This document shows positions 8,843-17,524 of a stretch of DNA of 64,000 nucleotides, one piece after another (the first letter of the stretch is position 1; each line of letters opens with the position of its first letter). The notes below the pieces were generated by a model that saw only the letters and a list, made by a program, of their open reading frames with translations, was not told the origin of the DNA and did not search any database. Origin of the DNA: Dyella caseinilytica (GTDB lineage Bacteria > Pseudomonadota > Gammaproteobacteria > Xanthomonadales > Rhodanobacteraceae); NCBI RefSeq assembly GCF_016865235.1, contig NZ_CP064030.1, forward strand, positions 1,674,001 to 1,738,000, written 5' to 3'. The translations under genes and the position numbers were made by a program.

Positions 8843-9115
8843 ATGAATAAAACCGATCTGATCAATGCCGTCGCCCAAAAAGCCGAACTGTCCAAGACCG
8901 ACGCCGGTCGTGCCCTCGAAGCTTTCTTCGAGACCGTGCAAGAGGCCCTGAAGAATGGCGACGACGTGGCGGTTGTCGGCTTCGGCACCTTCACCGTGCG
9001 CGAGCGTGCCGCCCGTACCGGTCGCAATCCTCGCACCAACGAAGAGATCAAGATCGCCGCTTCGAAGATTCCGGCGTTCAAGGCTGGCAAGGGACTCAAG
9101 GACGCCGTAAACTAA
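8843..9115 (+). CDS. hup: DNA-binding protein HU (beta type)
   Basis: A small histone-like protein that bends DNA and organises the nucleoid. At 90 residues it is the family's standard length. It begins MNKTDLINAVA, has the conserved core GFGTFTVRERAARTGRNPRT (the DNA-contacting beta arm) and ends in the helix SKIPAFKAGKGLKDAVN. A good ribosome site (AAGGGAGTAA) precedes the ATG. The position after lon matches hupB in E. coli, but I assign only the family because only one paralogue is in view. Confidence 0.97.
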   Translation: MNKTDLINAVAQKAELSKTDAGRALEAFFETVQEALKNGDDVAVVGFGTFTVRERAARTGRNPRTNEEIKIAASKIPAFKAGKGLKDAVN

Positions 9116-9132
9116 GCGGCCCGCTTGGTTGC

Positions 9133-9207
9133 GGGCGCTTAGCTCAGCGGTAGAGCGTCGCCCTTACAAGGCGAGGGTCGTAGGTTCGATCCCTACAGCG
9201 CCCACCA
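9133..9207 (+). tRNA. tRNA-Val(UAC)
   Basis: The acceptor stem GGGCGCT pairs with AGCGCCC and CCA is encoded. The anticodon stem TCGCC/GGCGA holds CTTACAA, anticodon TAC. It begins 17 bases after hup and may be transcribed with it. Confidence 0.95.
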
Positions 9208-9213
9208 GTATGT

Positions 9214-9290
9214 GGAGCGGTAGTTCAGTCGGTTAGAATGCTGGCCTGTCACGCCGGAGGTCGCGGGTTCGAGTCCCGTCCGCTCCGCCA
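9214..9290 (+). tRNA. tRNA-Asp(GUC), copy 1
   Basis: The acceptor stem GGAGCGG pairs with CCGCTCC and CCA is encoded. The anticodon stem CTGGC/GCCGG holds CTGTCAC, anticodon GTC. The whole 77-nt sequence is identical to the minus-strand copy at 22544-22620. It is 6 bases after tRNA-Val. Confidence 0.95.
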
Positions 9291-9298
9291 CGGTCTGC

Positions 9299-9327
9299 AA
9301 GGGCGCCCCCGTGGCGCCCTTGTTGTT
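9299..9327 (+). terminator. Terminator after tRNA-Asp
   Basis: AAGGGCGCC (9299-9307) pairs with GGCGCCCTT (9313-9321) around CCCGT, followed by GTTGTTT. It ends the hup-tRNA unit. Confidence 0.8.
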
Positions 9328-9371
9328 TAGGACATGCGCGGAAACGCGCCAACAACATCGCGGGAAGATCT

Positions 9372-11276
9372 ATGCTGCAATCACTACGCGACAAAATGCA
9401 GGGATGGCCAGCCATTGTGGTGCTGGGCATCGCCGTATTTGCCATGTCATTCTTCGGCATCGAGGGTTACTTCAGCTCACAGTCTGAAACCTTCGTCGCC
9501 AAAGTCGGCAAGCGCGAGATCAGCCAGCAGCAATACCAGGACACCATGAACCGCATCCGTCAGCAGCAGCGTGCGCAGATGGGTGACCAGTTCGATCCGA
9601 GCGTGTTCGACAAACCCGAATTCAAGCAACAGGTGCTGGACGAGCTGATCGGCCAGCAATTGATTTTGCAAGCCAACGAAGACCTCGGCATGCGCGTGTC
9701 GGATCAGTCGTTGCGCGACACCATCGCTGCCAATCCTGCTTTCCAGGTTGACGGCCAGTTCAATGCGGACATGTATCGCGCGCAGCTCGCCGCTGCCGGC
9801 ATGACGCCCGATATGTTCCAGAGCAACATTCGCACGTCGCTGGAAAGTGGCTTGCTGCCGGATGCCATCAGCGGTAGCACCATCGTCACCCAGACCGATA
9901 TCGACCGTTACCTGGATATCAAGCTCCAGCGCCGTGACATTCGCTATTTCGTGTTGCCGCATGAAGCGCCAGCCGATAGCCAAGTCACCGATGCACAGGT
10001 GCAGGATTACTACACAGCGCACCAGGCGGATTTCATGAATCCAGAACAGGTGTCGCTGAAGTACATCGAAGTGAATGGCGCCGATCTGAAGCCGGAATCG
10101 CAACCCTCCGACGACGATCTCAAAAAGCGCTACCAGGATGAAATCGCCCGTTTCGGCTTGCCGGAACAACGCGAGGTTTCGCACATCCTGATCAACGTGC
10201 CGAAGAATGCGACACCGGCCCAGCAGAAGGTTGCGCTGGACAAGGCCGAGAAGATTGCTGCCGAAGCCACGCCGGAAAATTTTGCCAAGCTGGCGCAGCA
10301 GGATTCGGATGACGTCGGTTCCCGCCTTACGGGTGGCGATCTCGGCTGGCTGCAGAAGGGCGTTACCAATCCAGCCTTCGAGTCGGCCATGTTCGCGCTG
10401 CAGAAGGGTCAGATCTCCAAGCCGGTGCTGTCCGATGAGGGCTATCACATCATCTATCTGCGCGACGTGCGCAGTGGCCAGACCAAGCCGTTCGAACAGG
10501 TTCGCGACCAACTGCTCAAGGAAGCGACCTCAGCCGATCATGATCGCGCCTACAACGATGCCGCTGGCAAGATGACCGATCTCACATCGCAGAATCCGGG
10601 CTCGCTTGAGCCGGCTGCCCAGGCGTTGCAGTTGCAGATCAAGGAAACTCCGCTGTTCGGTCACAGCGGCGGGGAAGGCATTGCTGCCAATCCGAAGGTG
10701 ATTGCGGCGGCATTCTCCAGCGACGTATTGAATTCCGGCAATAACTCCAGCTTGGTCGATCTGAGCAAGACCGATTCGGTGGTGGTGCGCCTCGACAAGC
10801 ACGTGCCGGCTTCTCCCAAGCCGGTTGCCGAAGTGCATGATGCGATCGTGCAGAAGATCCTCGACCAGCGCATCGCTGATGCCGCCAAGCAGAAGGCTGA
10901 AGTGTTGGCCCAACGCCTGAACAAGGGTGAAGACATGGCGACGCTGGCCAAGGCCGAGCACGCTGATGTGCAGACCATCACGCAAGCCCAGCGCGTTCAG
11001 CAGGGCGCGCCGCAGCCGATTCTTGACCAAGCCTTTGTCACCCCGCACCCGGCCGATGGCAAGTCGCAATACGCGGACGTTTCGATGGGCAATGGCGCTT
11101 ATGCCGTGCTCGCGGTCGACAAAGTCGAAGGCGGCGATCTTTCCAAGTTGACGGAAGACGATCGCCGGCAGCTGTATCGCCAGATGATGCAAGCTTACGG
11201 TGGTGTCGAGACCCAGGGTTTCATCGACATGCTGAAGGCGAAGAGCAAGATCCAGATCGCCAAGGACCGCATGTAA
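9372..11276 (+). CDS. ppiD: Periplasmic folding chaperone / peptidyl-prolyl isomerase PpiD
   Basis: Inner-membrane-anchored periplasmic chaperone working at the Sec translocon exit. The product has 634 residues. One transmembrane segment lies near 13-33 (WPAIVVLGIAVFAMSFFGI). A SurA-type N-terminal chaperone region (40-180, SQQQYQDTMNRIRQQ and following) comes next. A parvulin domain runs about 255-360, with VSHILINVP, GGDLGWLQKG and SDEGYHIIYL. The C-terminal chaperone half is long. The start follows GGGAAG. Position after lon-hup is the conserved E. coli order. Parvulin activity itself is weak or absent in the E. coli protein, so catalysis should not be assumed. Confidence 0.95.
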   Translation: MLQSLRDKMQGWPAIVVLGIAVFAMSFFGIEGYFSSQSETFVAKVGKREISQQQYQDTMNRIRQQQRAQMGDQFDPSVFDKPEFKQQVLDELIGQQLILQANEDLGMRVSDQSLRDTIAANPAFQVDGQFNADMYRAQLAAAGMTPDMFQSNIRTSLESGLLPDAISGSTIVTQTDIDRYLDIKLQRRDIRYFVLPHEAPADSQVTDAQVQDYYTAHQADFMNPEQVSLKYIEVNGADLKPESQPSDDDLKKRYQDEIARFGLPEQREVSHILINVPKNATPAQQKVALDKAEKIAAEATPENFAKLAQQDSDDVGSRLTGGDLGWLQKGVTNPAFESAMFALQKGQISKPVLSDEGYHIIYLRDVRSGQTKPFEQVRDQLLKEATSADHDRAYNDAAGKMTDLTSQNPGSLEPAAQALQLQIKETPLFGHSGGEGIAANPKVIAAAFSSDVLNSGNNSSLVDLSKTDSVVVRLDKHVPASPKPVAEVHDAIVQKILDQRIADAAKQKAEVLAQRLNKGEDMATLAKAEHADVQTITQAQRVQQGAPQPILDQAFVTPHPADGKSQYADVSMGNGAYAVLAVDKVEGGDLSKLTEDDRRQLYRQMMQAYGGVETQGFIDMLKAKSKIQIAKDRM

Positions 11277-11314
11277 TCGGCGCTATCGCGATCAAGCGAT
11301 CATCATGATCAAAA

Positions 11315-11348
11315 GAGAAAAGGCGGCCTCGAGCCGCCTTTTTCTTTT
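11315..11348. terminator. Bidirectional terminator between ppiD and fabI
   Basis: AAAAGGCGGC and GCCGCCTTTT pair around CTCGA, with an A tract on the left and TTTTTCTTTT on the right, so it can serve both convergent genes. Confidence 0.88.
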
Positions 11349-11363
11349 CCACAAACCCGTTGC

Positions 11364-12146
11364 TCAGACGCCAGTCATGCCGAGGATGTTGTAGCCCGCA
11401 TCCACATAGGTCACTTCCCCGGTGATGCCTGAAGCCAGATCCGAACACAGGAATGCGCCGACATTGCCGACTTCGTCGATAGTCACGCTTCGCCGCAGCG
11501 GTGCGTTTTCTTCCACATGTTCGAGCATCTTGCGGAAATTGGCGATGCCCGCTGCAGCCAATGTTTTGATTGGCCCGGCTGAAATCGCGTTGACACGCGT
11601 CGTCTCGGGACCAAGGTTGTAAGCGAGGTATCGCACATTCGCTTCAAGGCTCGCCTTGGCCAGTCCCATGACGTTGTAGTTGTTCAGGGCCCGCTCTGCG
11701 CCGAGATAGGTCAGTGTGAGGATGGCGCCATTGCGATGGGCCATCATCGGGCGCGCTGCTTTGGCCAGCGCGGCAAGACTGTAGCTGGAAATATCGTGGG
11801 CGATGGTGAAGTTTTCGCGCGTGAGGTGATCCAGAAATTCTCCCTGGATGGCCTCGCGTGGCGCAAAGCCAATCGAATGCACCAGGATGTCGAAACCATC
11901 CCAATGCTTGCGCAAGGCTACGAACAGGTTTTCGATTTGCGCATCCTCGGCAACATCGCAGGGCAACACGATGTTGGAGCCGAACGCATTGGCGGCTTCG
12001 TCGACGCGATCCTTCATTCGCTCGTTCGGATAGGTGAAGGCAAGTTGCGCGCCTTCCCGATGCATGGCGTTGGCGATGCCCCAGGCGATGGAGCGCTGGC
12101 TGGCAATGCCAGTGATAAGGGCTCGCTTACCATGCAGGAATCCCAT
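11364..12146 (-). CDS. fabI: Enoyl-[acyl-carrier-protein] reductase (NADH)
   Basis: Last reduction of each fatty-acid elongation cycle in the cytoplasm. The product has 260 residues of the short-chain dehydrogenase fold. The cofactor motif is ITGIASQRSIAWGIA (11-25). The substrate-site HSIGFAP is at 90-96. Catalytic residues are Tyr157 and Lys164 in the Tyr-x6-Lys spacing, with the FabI-specific Tyr147 before them. Gly93 sits at the position linked to triclosan sensitivity in E. coli, so a sensitive-type enzyme is expected. The start has a strong AGGAGG site. It is a single gene facing ppiD across a shared terminator. Confidence 0.96.
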   Translation of the reverse strand: MGFLHGKRALITGIASQRSIAWGIANAMHREGAQLAFTYPNERMKDRVDEAANAFGSNIVLPCDVAEDAQIENLFVALRKHWDGFDILVHSIGFAPREAIQGEFLDHLTRENFTIAHDISSYSLAALAKAARPMMAHRNGAILTLTYLGAERALNNYNVMGLAKASLEANVRYLAYNLGPETTRVNAISAGPIKTLAAAGIANFRKMLEHVEENAPLRRSVTIDEVGNVGAFLCSDLASGITGEVTYVDAGYNILGMTGV

Positions 12147-12228
12147 GCGTCCTCCTGAAGATGATCAGTCAGCACACGAAGGCGCTCGCTCCCGCGAGTC
12201 TAGCAGGCAGTCGCGAGGACGGAGGGAT

Positions 12229-13473
12229 TCAGGGCGTATCGAGCTTGAGTACTTGCCCCGGCTTAAGCGGCTTGCCGTGCAAGTTGTTCAGGCGTTCAAT
12301 CTTGCTTACGCTCGTGGAGTAATTTTTGGCGATCTGCCACAAGCTTTCTCCCGAGCGCACCGTGTGAGTGCGGGCGTGGTGCGGCTTGGTTGACGTGTTG
12401 GAACTGTCGTCGGTGATGGCAGGTGCATCCGCAAGCATGGGCGGCGGCGGATTGTTGTCAGATAGGCTGGCCGTCATGCCCTGGTCGTTGGCTATCTGCA
12501 ACGCGGTGCGCAACTGCTCGGCGTTACGATGCGGCATCAACAACAGGTGCCCCGGCGTGTTGTTATCCACGTTACCTGTAAGCAAAGCAGGATTCAGTTG
12601 CTTGAGCGTGTCGGCATCCATGCCGGCACTGCTGGCTGCATGGGACAGCGTCATGCTGTGGCTGACTTGCACCGCCTCCAGATGCTGATCTGGCGCCAGC
12701 GTGGGTAATTCCACATTGAATCGTCCGGGGTCGCGCACCACGCAGGAAATGGCCAGCAGCTTGGTCAGATGTTCACGTGTGACGCGCGGTACCGGCAGGT
12801 TCGGAATGGCCGGTTCGTCTGGGGGTAGGCCATGCTGCTGAACCAGCTTCTGCATGCCGAATTCGCCGCGGTTGAAGGCGTAATCCACCAAGCGCCAGTC
12901 ATGCAGGTTGTCGTGGTAATCGTGCAGCATGCGCATGACGCCGTCAGTCGAGGCGGCTGTATCCAGGCGCCCGTCATAGCCGCGATCCGTATGCAATCCG
13001 ATCACGTGCGCGGTACTGCTAACGATTTGCCAGATACCAACAGGAAGATTGCGATGTCCCGGCACGGGCCGGTACTGGCTTTCCACCCACGGCAACAGGG
13101 CGAATTCACCGGCTACGTCGTATTTCTCAGCGACTTGCTGCACATAGATGAGCTGCGGCAGCACCTGATTCATCTGTGTTTCAAAGCGCTGAGGATTTTG
13201 CGTATAGCGATGCGCCCATACCATGATCTGCGGATCGGCATCGCAATCGGACATGGCGAAGCTGCCGCGCAACCTGTCCCAGACATCTACCGTTTCCGGC
13301 TGCGAAGCAGGCGTTGCCGCTGCCTGGGGTGCAGGCGCTGGTGTCGGCGCAGGGGCTTGGGTTGGCGTAACTGTCGTCGCGGGCGCGTGCGTCGGGCCAG
13401 TCGTCGGTGGTGTCGCGCATGCCGCCAGTAACGAGGCAAGCGCAACGGGAAGAAGTCGTTGCGTGTGTTTCAT
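12229..13473 (-). CDS. mltD: Membrane-bound lytic murein transglycosylase D with LysM domain
   Basis: Cleaves peptidoglycan glycan strands, forming 1,6-anhydro ends. The 414-residue product is a lipoprotein (lipobox LLAAC, Cys19). A Pro/Ala/Thr-rich linker (20-60) and a lytic transglycosylase domain follow. The catalytic Glu131 sits in LPWVESQYRPVPG, followed by GIWQIVSSTAHVIGL and RLDTAAST. One LysM glycan-binding repeat ends the protein (about 368-412, HTVRSGESLWQIAKNY). E. coli MltD has two or more LysM repeats; here only one is clear. It overlaps gloB by ATGA, so the two are translationally coupled, which matches the gloB-mltD pairing elsewhere. Confidence 0.93.
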   Translation of the reverse strand: MKHTQRLLPVALASLLAACATPPTTGPTHAPATTVTPTQAPAPTPAPAPQAAATPASQPETVDVWDRLRGSFAMSDCDADPQIMVWAHRYTQNPQRFETQMNQVLPQLIYVQQVAEKYDVAGEFALLPWVESQYRPVPGHRNLPVGIWQIVSSTAHVIGLHTDRGYDGRLDTAASTDGVMRMLHDYHDNLHDWRLVDYAFNRGEFGMQKLVQQHGLPPDEPAIPNLPVPRVTREHLTKLLAISCVVRDPGRFNVELPTLAPDQHLEAVQVSHSMTLSHAASSAGMDADTLKQLNPALLTGNVDNNTPGHLLLMPHRNAEQLRTALQIANDQGMTASLSDNNPPPPMLADAPAITDDSSNTSTKPHHARTHTVRSGESLWQIAKNYSTSVSKIERLNNLHGKPLKPGQVLKLDTP

Positions 13474-14234
13474 GCGCGGAATGCGTCCTTGGCGGACCGC
13501 AGCGCGGCGAAACGAGCGACAGGATCATTCGCTGCACCATGCCGGCGACACCAGTCGATCACGCTCTCACTATCCACGCGCAGGAAAGGATTGCACGCCA
13601 GTTCGCTCGACAACGTGGCGGGCAGGCTCGGACGGTGTTCGGCTCGAAGCCTGGTCACTTCATCCAGTCGCTGCTTCAGTGCCGCATTATCGGGCTCGAT
13701 GGTTTGCGCAAAGCGGCCGTTTGCAGCGGTGTATTCGTGGCCGCAACACACCAATGTGTCGCCGGGCAGGGAGGCAAGACGCTGTAGTGATGACAGCATC
13801 TGCGTGGGCGTGCCCTCGAACATGCGGCCGCAGCCGAGGCTGAATAAGGTGTCGCCACAGAGCAATACGCCTTCGCCAACGTAAACGATATGGCTCAGCG
13901 TGTGGCCCGGCACGGCGATAACTTTGAAGCGTGCAGATGGCTGTTGGAGTTCCAGCGTCTGGCCGTCGTGCACCCGATGCGTCGCGATCTCGATGCGGTC
14001 ATCGTCAGGCGCATAGACGGGAATGCCGTAGCGGTCTCGCAGCTGGCCGGCACCGCCGATGTGATCGGCGTGATGATGCGTCAGCAGGACAGCGCGCAGG
14101 GTCAAGCCGCGAGAGGCGAGTGCCGCTTCCACCGGGCTGGCTTCGCCCGGATCCACCACGATGGCTTGGCCGCTGTCGTTATGCAGCAGCCAGATGTAGT
14201 TGTCGGCAAGCGCCGGTAACGGTACGACGTGCAA
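13470..14234 (-). CDS. gloB: Hydroxyacylglutathione hydrolase (glyoxalase II)
   Basis: Hydrolyses S-lactoylglutathione to lactate and glutathione, the second step of methylglyoxal detoxification. A metallo-beta-lactamase fold with THHHADHIGG as the binuclear metal site, plus GHTLSHIVY, GDTLFSLGCGR and CCGHEYT. I chose the TTG start at 14234 (product 254 residues). It places the start at the conserved HVVPLPALADNYIWLL and has GGAG seven bases upstream. An in-frame ATG at 14285 would add 17 residues but has no ribosome site and sits just behind a TATAGT-like -10. It is coupled to mltD by a 4-base overlap and divergent from the yafS-like gene. Confidence 0.92.
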   Translation of the reverse strand: MHVVPLPALADNYIWLLHNDSGQAIVVDPGEASPVEAALASRGLTLRAVLLTHHHADHIGGAGQLRDRYGIPVYAPDDDRIEIATHRVHDGQTLELQQPSARFKVIAVPGHTLSHIVYVGEGVLLCGDTLFSLGCGRMFEGTPTQMLSSLQRLASLPGDTLVCCGHEYTAANGRFAQTIEPDNAALKQRLDEVTRLRAEHRPSLPATLSSELACNPFLRVDSESVIDWCRRHGAANDPVARFAALRSAKDAFRA

Positions 14235-14442
14235 GGGCGTACTCCGCTCTGTTTCTTCGTATCGACTGACGCAGGCGTCCGGCATGCGCGCGACTGGGGA
14301 CTATAAAACCCTAGGGACGACAGGTAGTTAGATATCCGTTAATCGAAATATCGTTCGAATCCTGTTGCGGACTGGTTCGTCTTTGTGAAGCCAGCCGGTA
14401 AACTCGCAGCCTGACCCCGCCCCCGCGACAGGCCCTCGTTCC

Positions 14443-15120
14443 ATGCCACAGCGCGCCCACGATATCTACGCAAGTGCGCCCATGCGTGGTCTCATGGCCG
14501 ATGAAACGGTAGCCTACCTGCCGGATCTGCGCCGTTGCGCAGGTACTCGGGCGCTGCTGCTCTCCGCCGCCGCCCAGGATGCGCCACCCAATCCACCCTA
14601 TCTGGGCCAGTGGGTGACGCTCCGGCTCGCGCAGGGACGATTCCGGGGCGATGTCCAGGCCAGTGCCAGCGAGCCGTTGCCGTTTATAGACCGGGCTTTC
14701 GATCTGATCCTCCTGCGCCACGCTCTGGAGCCTGCTTCCCTTTCGCTGGACGAGATCATTCGCGTGCTGGCGCCAGGCGGCATGCTGGTGCTTACGGGGA
14801 TCAATCCGTTGAGCGGCTGGACACCCTGGTGGCTTTGGCATACGCGTGGCAGCGATTCGCATGCCACGTCTCCCATGCAGTTGGCAGTCAGGCTGCGCCG
14901 GGCAGAACTGCAGATCGAGCGGGTACAGCGGGTAGGGCGAGCGTTGCCAGTACCCTCGAACGGACAAGCTGATGCGCCGGCCTTGCTTGGCGGCGGCTAT
15001 GTACTGGTGGCGCGCAAGCAGGGCCCGATGAACGTACCGACGCGGCTGCGCCCCAAGCCAGTGACGCCGCCGGTGCGAGCCGGCCTTGCTCCCGGTGCGC
15101 GGCGCAATTCGGTCAGTTGA
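14443..15120 (+). CDS. YafS-like SAM-dependent methyltransferase family protein
   Basis: The product has 225 residues. The second half of a class I methyltransferase fold is recognisable: PFIDRAFDLILLRHALE, then LDEIIRVLAPGGMLVLTGINPLSGW (about 97-126). The usual glycine-rich SAM loop after strand 1 is replaced by LLLSAAAQDAP, so cofactor binding is not assured. The gene sits between gloB and rnhA, exactly where E. coli has yafS, a methyltransferase-like gene of unknown substrate. Function is unknown; the family and orthology call come from context and the visible motifs. No clear ribosome site precedes the ATG. Confidence 0.82.
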   Translation: MPQRAHDIYASAPMRGLMADETVAYLPDLRRCAGTRALLLSAAAQDAPPNPPYLGQWVTLRLAQGRFRGDVQASASEPLPFIDRAFDLILLRHALEPASLSLDEIIRVLAPGGMLVLTGINPLSGWTPWWLWHTRGSDSHATSPMQLAVRLRRAELQIERVQRVGRALPVPSNGQADAPALLGGGYVLVARKQGPMNVPTRLRPKPVTPPVRAGLAPGARRNSVS

Positions 15121-15171
15121 TGGCGCGTTTCGAAGACACACCTCAATTCAGAAGAAGACGGAGCAGAACGA

Positions 15172-15615
15172 GTGGCGGATGTAGAAGCGTTTACCGATGG
15201 CGCGTGCCTCGGCAATCCCGGTCCGGGAGGCTGGGCGGCACTGTTGAGAGCCAAGGGAACGGAGCGTTTGCTGAGCGGCGGCGAGGCTCAGACCACCAAC
15301 AACCGGATGGAACTGCTAGCCGCAATCAGCGCGCTCGAAGCTTTGACGCGCCCGTGCAGCGTCAAGGTCACCACCGATTCGCGTTACGTCATGCAGGGCA
15401 TGGAAGAATGGGTGCCGCGCTGGATCAGCAACGGCTGGCGCACCGCCGATAAGAAACCGGTAAAGAACCAGGATCTATGGCAACGGCTTTCCGCCGCGGT
15501 AGCACCGCATCAGGTACGTTGGCAGTGGGTAAAGGGCCACGCCGGTCATGTTGAAAACGAGCGCGTCGATCAGGCTGCACGCGAACAGGCAGAGCAATTC
15601 AAGGAAAAGGCATGA
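15172..15615 (+). CDS. rnhA: Ribonuclease HI
   Basis: Degrades the RNA strand of RNA-DNA hybrids. The 147-residue product starts at GTG behind GGAG. It has the four metal ligands Asp9, Glu47, Asp69 and Asp133, offset by one from E. coli Asp10/Glu48/Asp70/Asp134. His123 lies in the flexible loop (WVKGHAGH), and the basic protrusion is RWISNGWRTADKKPVKN. It overlaps dnaQ by ATGA. E. coli has the two genes divergent; here they are co-directional and translationally coupled. Confidence 0.97.
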   Translation: MADVEAFTDGACLGNPGPGGWAALLRAKGTERLLSGGEAQTTNNRMELLAAISALEALTRPCSVKVTTDSRYVMQGMEEWVPRWISNGWRTADKKPVKNQDLWQRLSAAVAPHQVRWQWVKGHAGHVENERVDQAAREQAEQFKEKA

Positions 15616-16328
15616 GACAGATCGTTCTCGATACCGAAACCACCGGCCTCGAAGTACGTCAGGGCCACCGCCTGATTGAAATCGCCTGCGTCGAGTTGAT
15701 TGAGCGCCGACCCACCGGTCGTCATTACCAGACCTACCTCAATCCGGATCGTGCCATCGATGAAGGTGCCCGCGAAGTAACGGGTATTGAGGATGAATTT
15801 CTGCTCGACAAGCCGCACTTCGAGGACATCGTCGAGGAGTTTCTGGCATTCATCGATGGCACTGAACTGATCATCCACAACGCGACCTTCGACGTTGGCT
15901 TTTTGGATGCCGAGTTAGCGCGCGCGGGCGCGCACTACGGGCGTATCAGGGACCGTTGTCCCGTGCTGGATACCCTGGCCATGGCGCGCGAGCGTTATCC
16001 CGGCCAGCGCAACAGCCTCGATGCACTCTGCAAGCGCCTTGGCGTGGACAACTCTGCGCGTGGCCTGCACGGGGGCTTGATCGACGCGCAGCTGCTCGCT
16101 GATGTTTATCTCGCGATGACGTCTGGCCAGGTCGTACTCGACCTGGGATTTGAAGGCGCAAACGAAACCGGCGAACGCTCGGTGGTCACGCCGCTGGTGC
16201 TCGCCCGCCGCCCGCGGGTGCTGCGCGCCAGCCAGGACGAACTTGACGCGCACGGCAAGCGATTGGATGCCCTGGACAAAAGCGCCGGTGGTCAATCGGT
16301 GTGGCGCCGGGTGGAAGTCGAGGGCTAA
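15612..16328 (+). CDS. dnaQ: DNA polymerase III epsilon subunit (3'-5' proofreading exonuclease)
   Basis: Proofreading subunit of the replicative polymerase core. The 238-residue product carries all DEDDh active-site residues: Asp7 and Glu9 (DTETTG), Asp94 (NATFDVGF), and His153 and Asp158 (HGGLIDAQ). All three later residues lie at the same offset of nine from E. coli. A QVVLDL sequence after the exonuclease domain resembles the beta-clamp-binding motif, and the C-terminal tail for alpha-subunit contact is present. The start overlaps the rnhA stop by 4 bases. It converges on the PP2C gene with only 22 bases between, and no terminator is visible. Confidence 0.96.
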   Translation: MRQIVLDTETTGLEVRQGHRLIEIACVELIERRPTGRHYQTYLNPDRAIDEGAREVTGIEDEFLLDKPHFEDIVEEFLAFIDGTELIIHNATFDVGFLDAELARAGAHYGRIRDRCPVLDTLAMARERYPGQRNSLDALCKRLGVDNSARGLHGGLIDAQLLADVYLAMTSGQVVLDLGFEGANETGERSVVTPLVLARRPRVLRASQDELDAHGKRLDALDKSAGGQSVWRRVEVEG

Positions 16329-16350
16329 GAGCCGCCAAACAGGCGCTGAT

Positions 16351-17127
16351 TTAGCGGTTGCGGGCGAGAATCGCGGTGACGTTGTCGCTGCCGCCCGCAT
16401 CGAGGGCGGCCAGCAGCAGATGATCGACGCATTCCTGTGCGGCCAGATCTTGTCGGCCAACCATGTTGGCGATGGCGTTGTCGTTCACTTCTTCGGTAAG
16501 GCCATCGCTGCAGATGAGGAAGCTCATGTCGGGCGTGAGTTGTCCTTTGGCCAGGCTGATATGCAATTGCTCTAGCGCAGTGATGCCCAACGCCTGGGTC
16601 AGCACATTGCGTTGTGGATGCCGCCGAGCTTGGGACTCCTCGATTAGGCCAGCGTCAACCAGACTCTGCACCAAGGAGTGATCGTGGCTGACCTGACGCA
16701 GCCCGTTCTTCCACTGATAGATGCGGCTGTCGCCCACCCAGGCTATTTCGTAGTTCTGCTCGGATAGGCGGAGCGCCACGATGGTAGTGCCCATGGGGAG
16801 CGCATCGTCGTAGCGCTGTGCGCGTTCAAGCACGCGAGCGGCTGCGCCATGCACGGCTTCAGCCAGCGGCAAACCGCGGCGCACACCTTCGATCACCGCA
16901 TCGCGCGCCAATGCTGAAGCCACTTCCCCGTGCTGATGCCCACCCATGCCGTCGGCAACTAGAAACAGGCCTAGCGCCGCGTCGGCGCAATACGTGTCTT
17001 CATTGCGCGTGCGGCGCAATCCAACGTGGGTTCCGTGTCCGAACTCGATCATGGGCATCTGCTGATTAGATAGGCGCAGCATGCCGGATGTGGATGCGTG
17101 GCGCAAAAATTTTGTGTGGTGATTCAC
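16351..17127 (-). CDS. PP2C-type protein serine/threonine phosphatase
   Basis: A stand-alone PPM phosphatase of up to 258 residues. Motifs in order: RRTRNEDTY, ADGMGGHQHGEVAS (metal ligands), MGTTIVAL, WVGDSRIYQW, DHSLVQSLVDAGLI, ICSDGLTEEV and GGSDNVTAIL (last metal Asp). These are complete, so it should be an active Mn/Mg-dependent phosphatase of the PrpC/Stp1 type. The longest frame starts at GTG 17127 without a ribosome site. The domain proper begins at MIEFGHGTHVG (residue 26), so a start at residue 16, 24 or 26 is more likely. No partner kinase gene is adjacent, so the target is unknown. Confidence 0.9.
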   Translation of the reverse strand: MNHHTKFLRHASTSGMLRLSNQQMPMIEFGHGTHVGLRRTRNEDTYCADAALGLFLVADGMGGHQHGEVASALARDAVIEGVRRGLPLAEAVHGAAARVLERAQRYDDALPMGTTIVALRLSEQNYEIAWVGDSRIYQWKNGLRQVSHDHSLVQSLVDAGLIEESQARRHPQRNVLTQALGITALEQLHISLAKGQLTPDMSFLICSDGLTEEVNDNAIANMVGRQDLAAQECVDHLLLAALDAGGSDNVTAILARNR

Positions 17128-17313
17128 AGAATGGTTTGGATATTGAGCGCGGTCACATGTTCAAAACACTTTCTTGATGGTTGTCTTGAGGCGCATGCAG
17201 GTGGATTGTTCTGCACGTCTATGGGCACCACCCTCCGTGAGTGGCGCTTCAGGACCAGCCTCCGGCTGTCTTTGTCGAACCGATAGCTCTTATCCAAATC
17301 ACCCGCCGCCACC

Positions 17314-17446
<133 letters not shown>

Positions 17447-17524
17447 GAAAAGGTGCGCGTTGGTCAGCGCGAGCCGGACATGATACGTGCTCGCCCTGGG
17501 CCTGACAACTGCCTGGTTCGGGAT

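Noticed and set aside
16351..17127. A possible toxin-antitoxin or type VI secretion link of the PP2C phosphatase
   Set aside because: No kinase, FHA protein or secretion gene is adjacent; the neighbours are dnaQ and tRNA-Ser.
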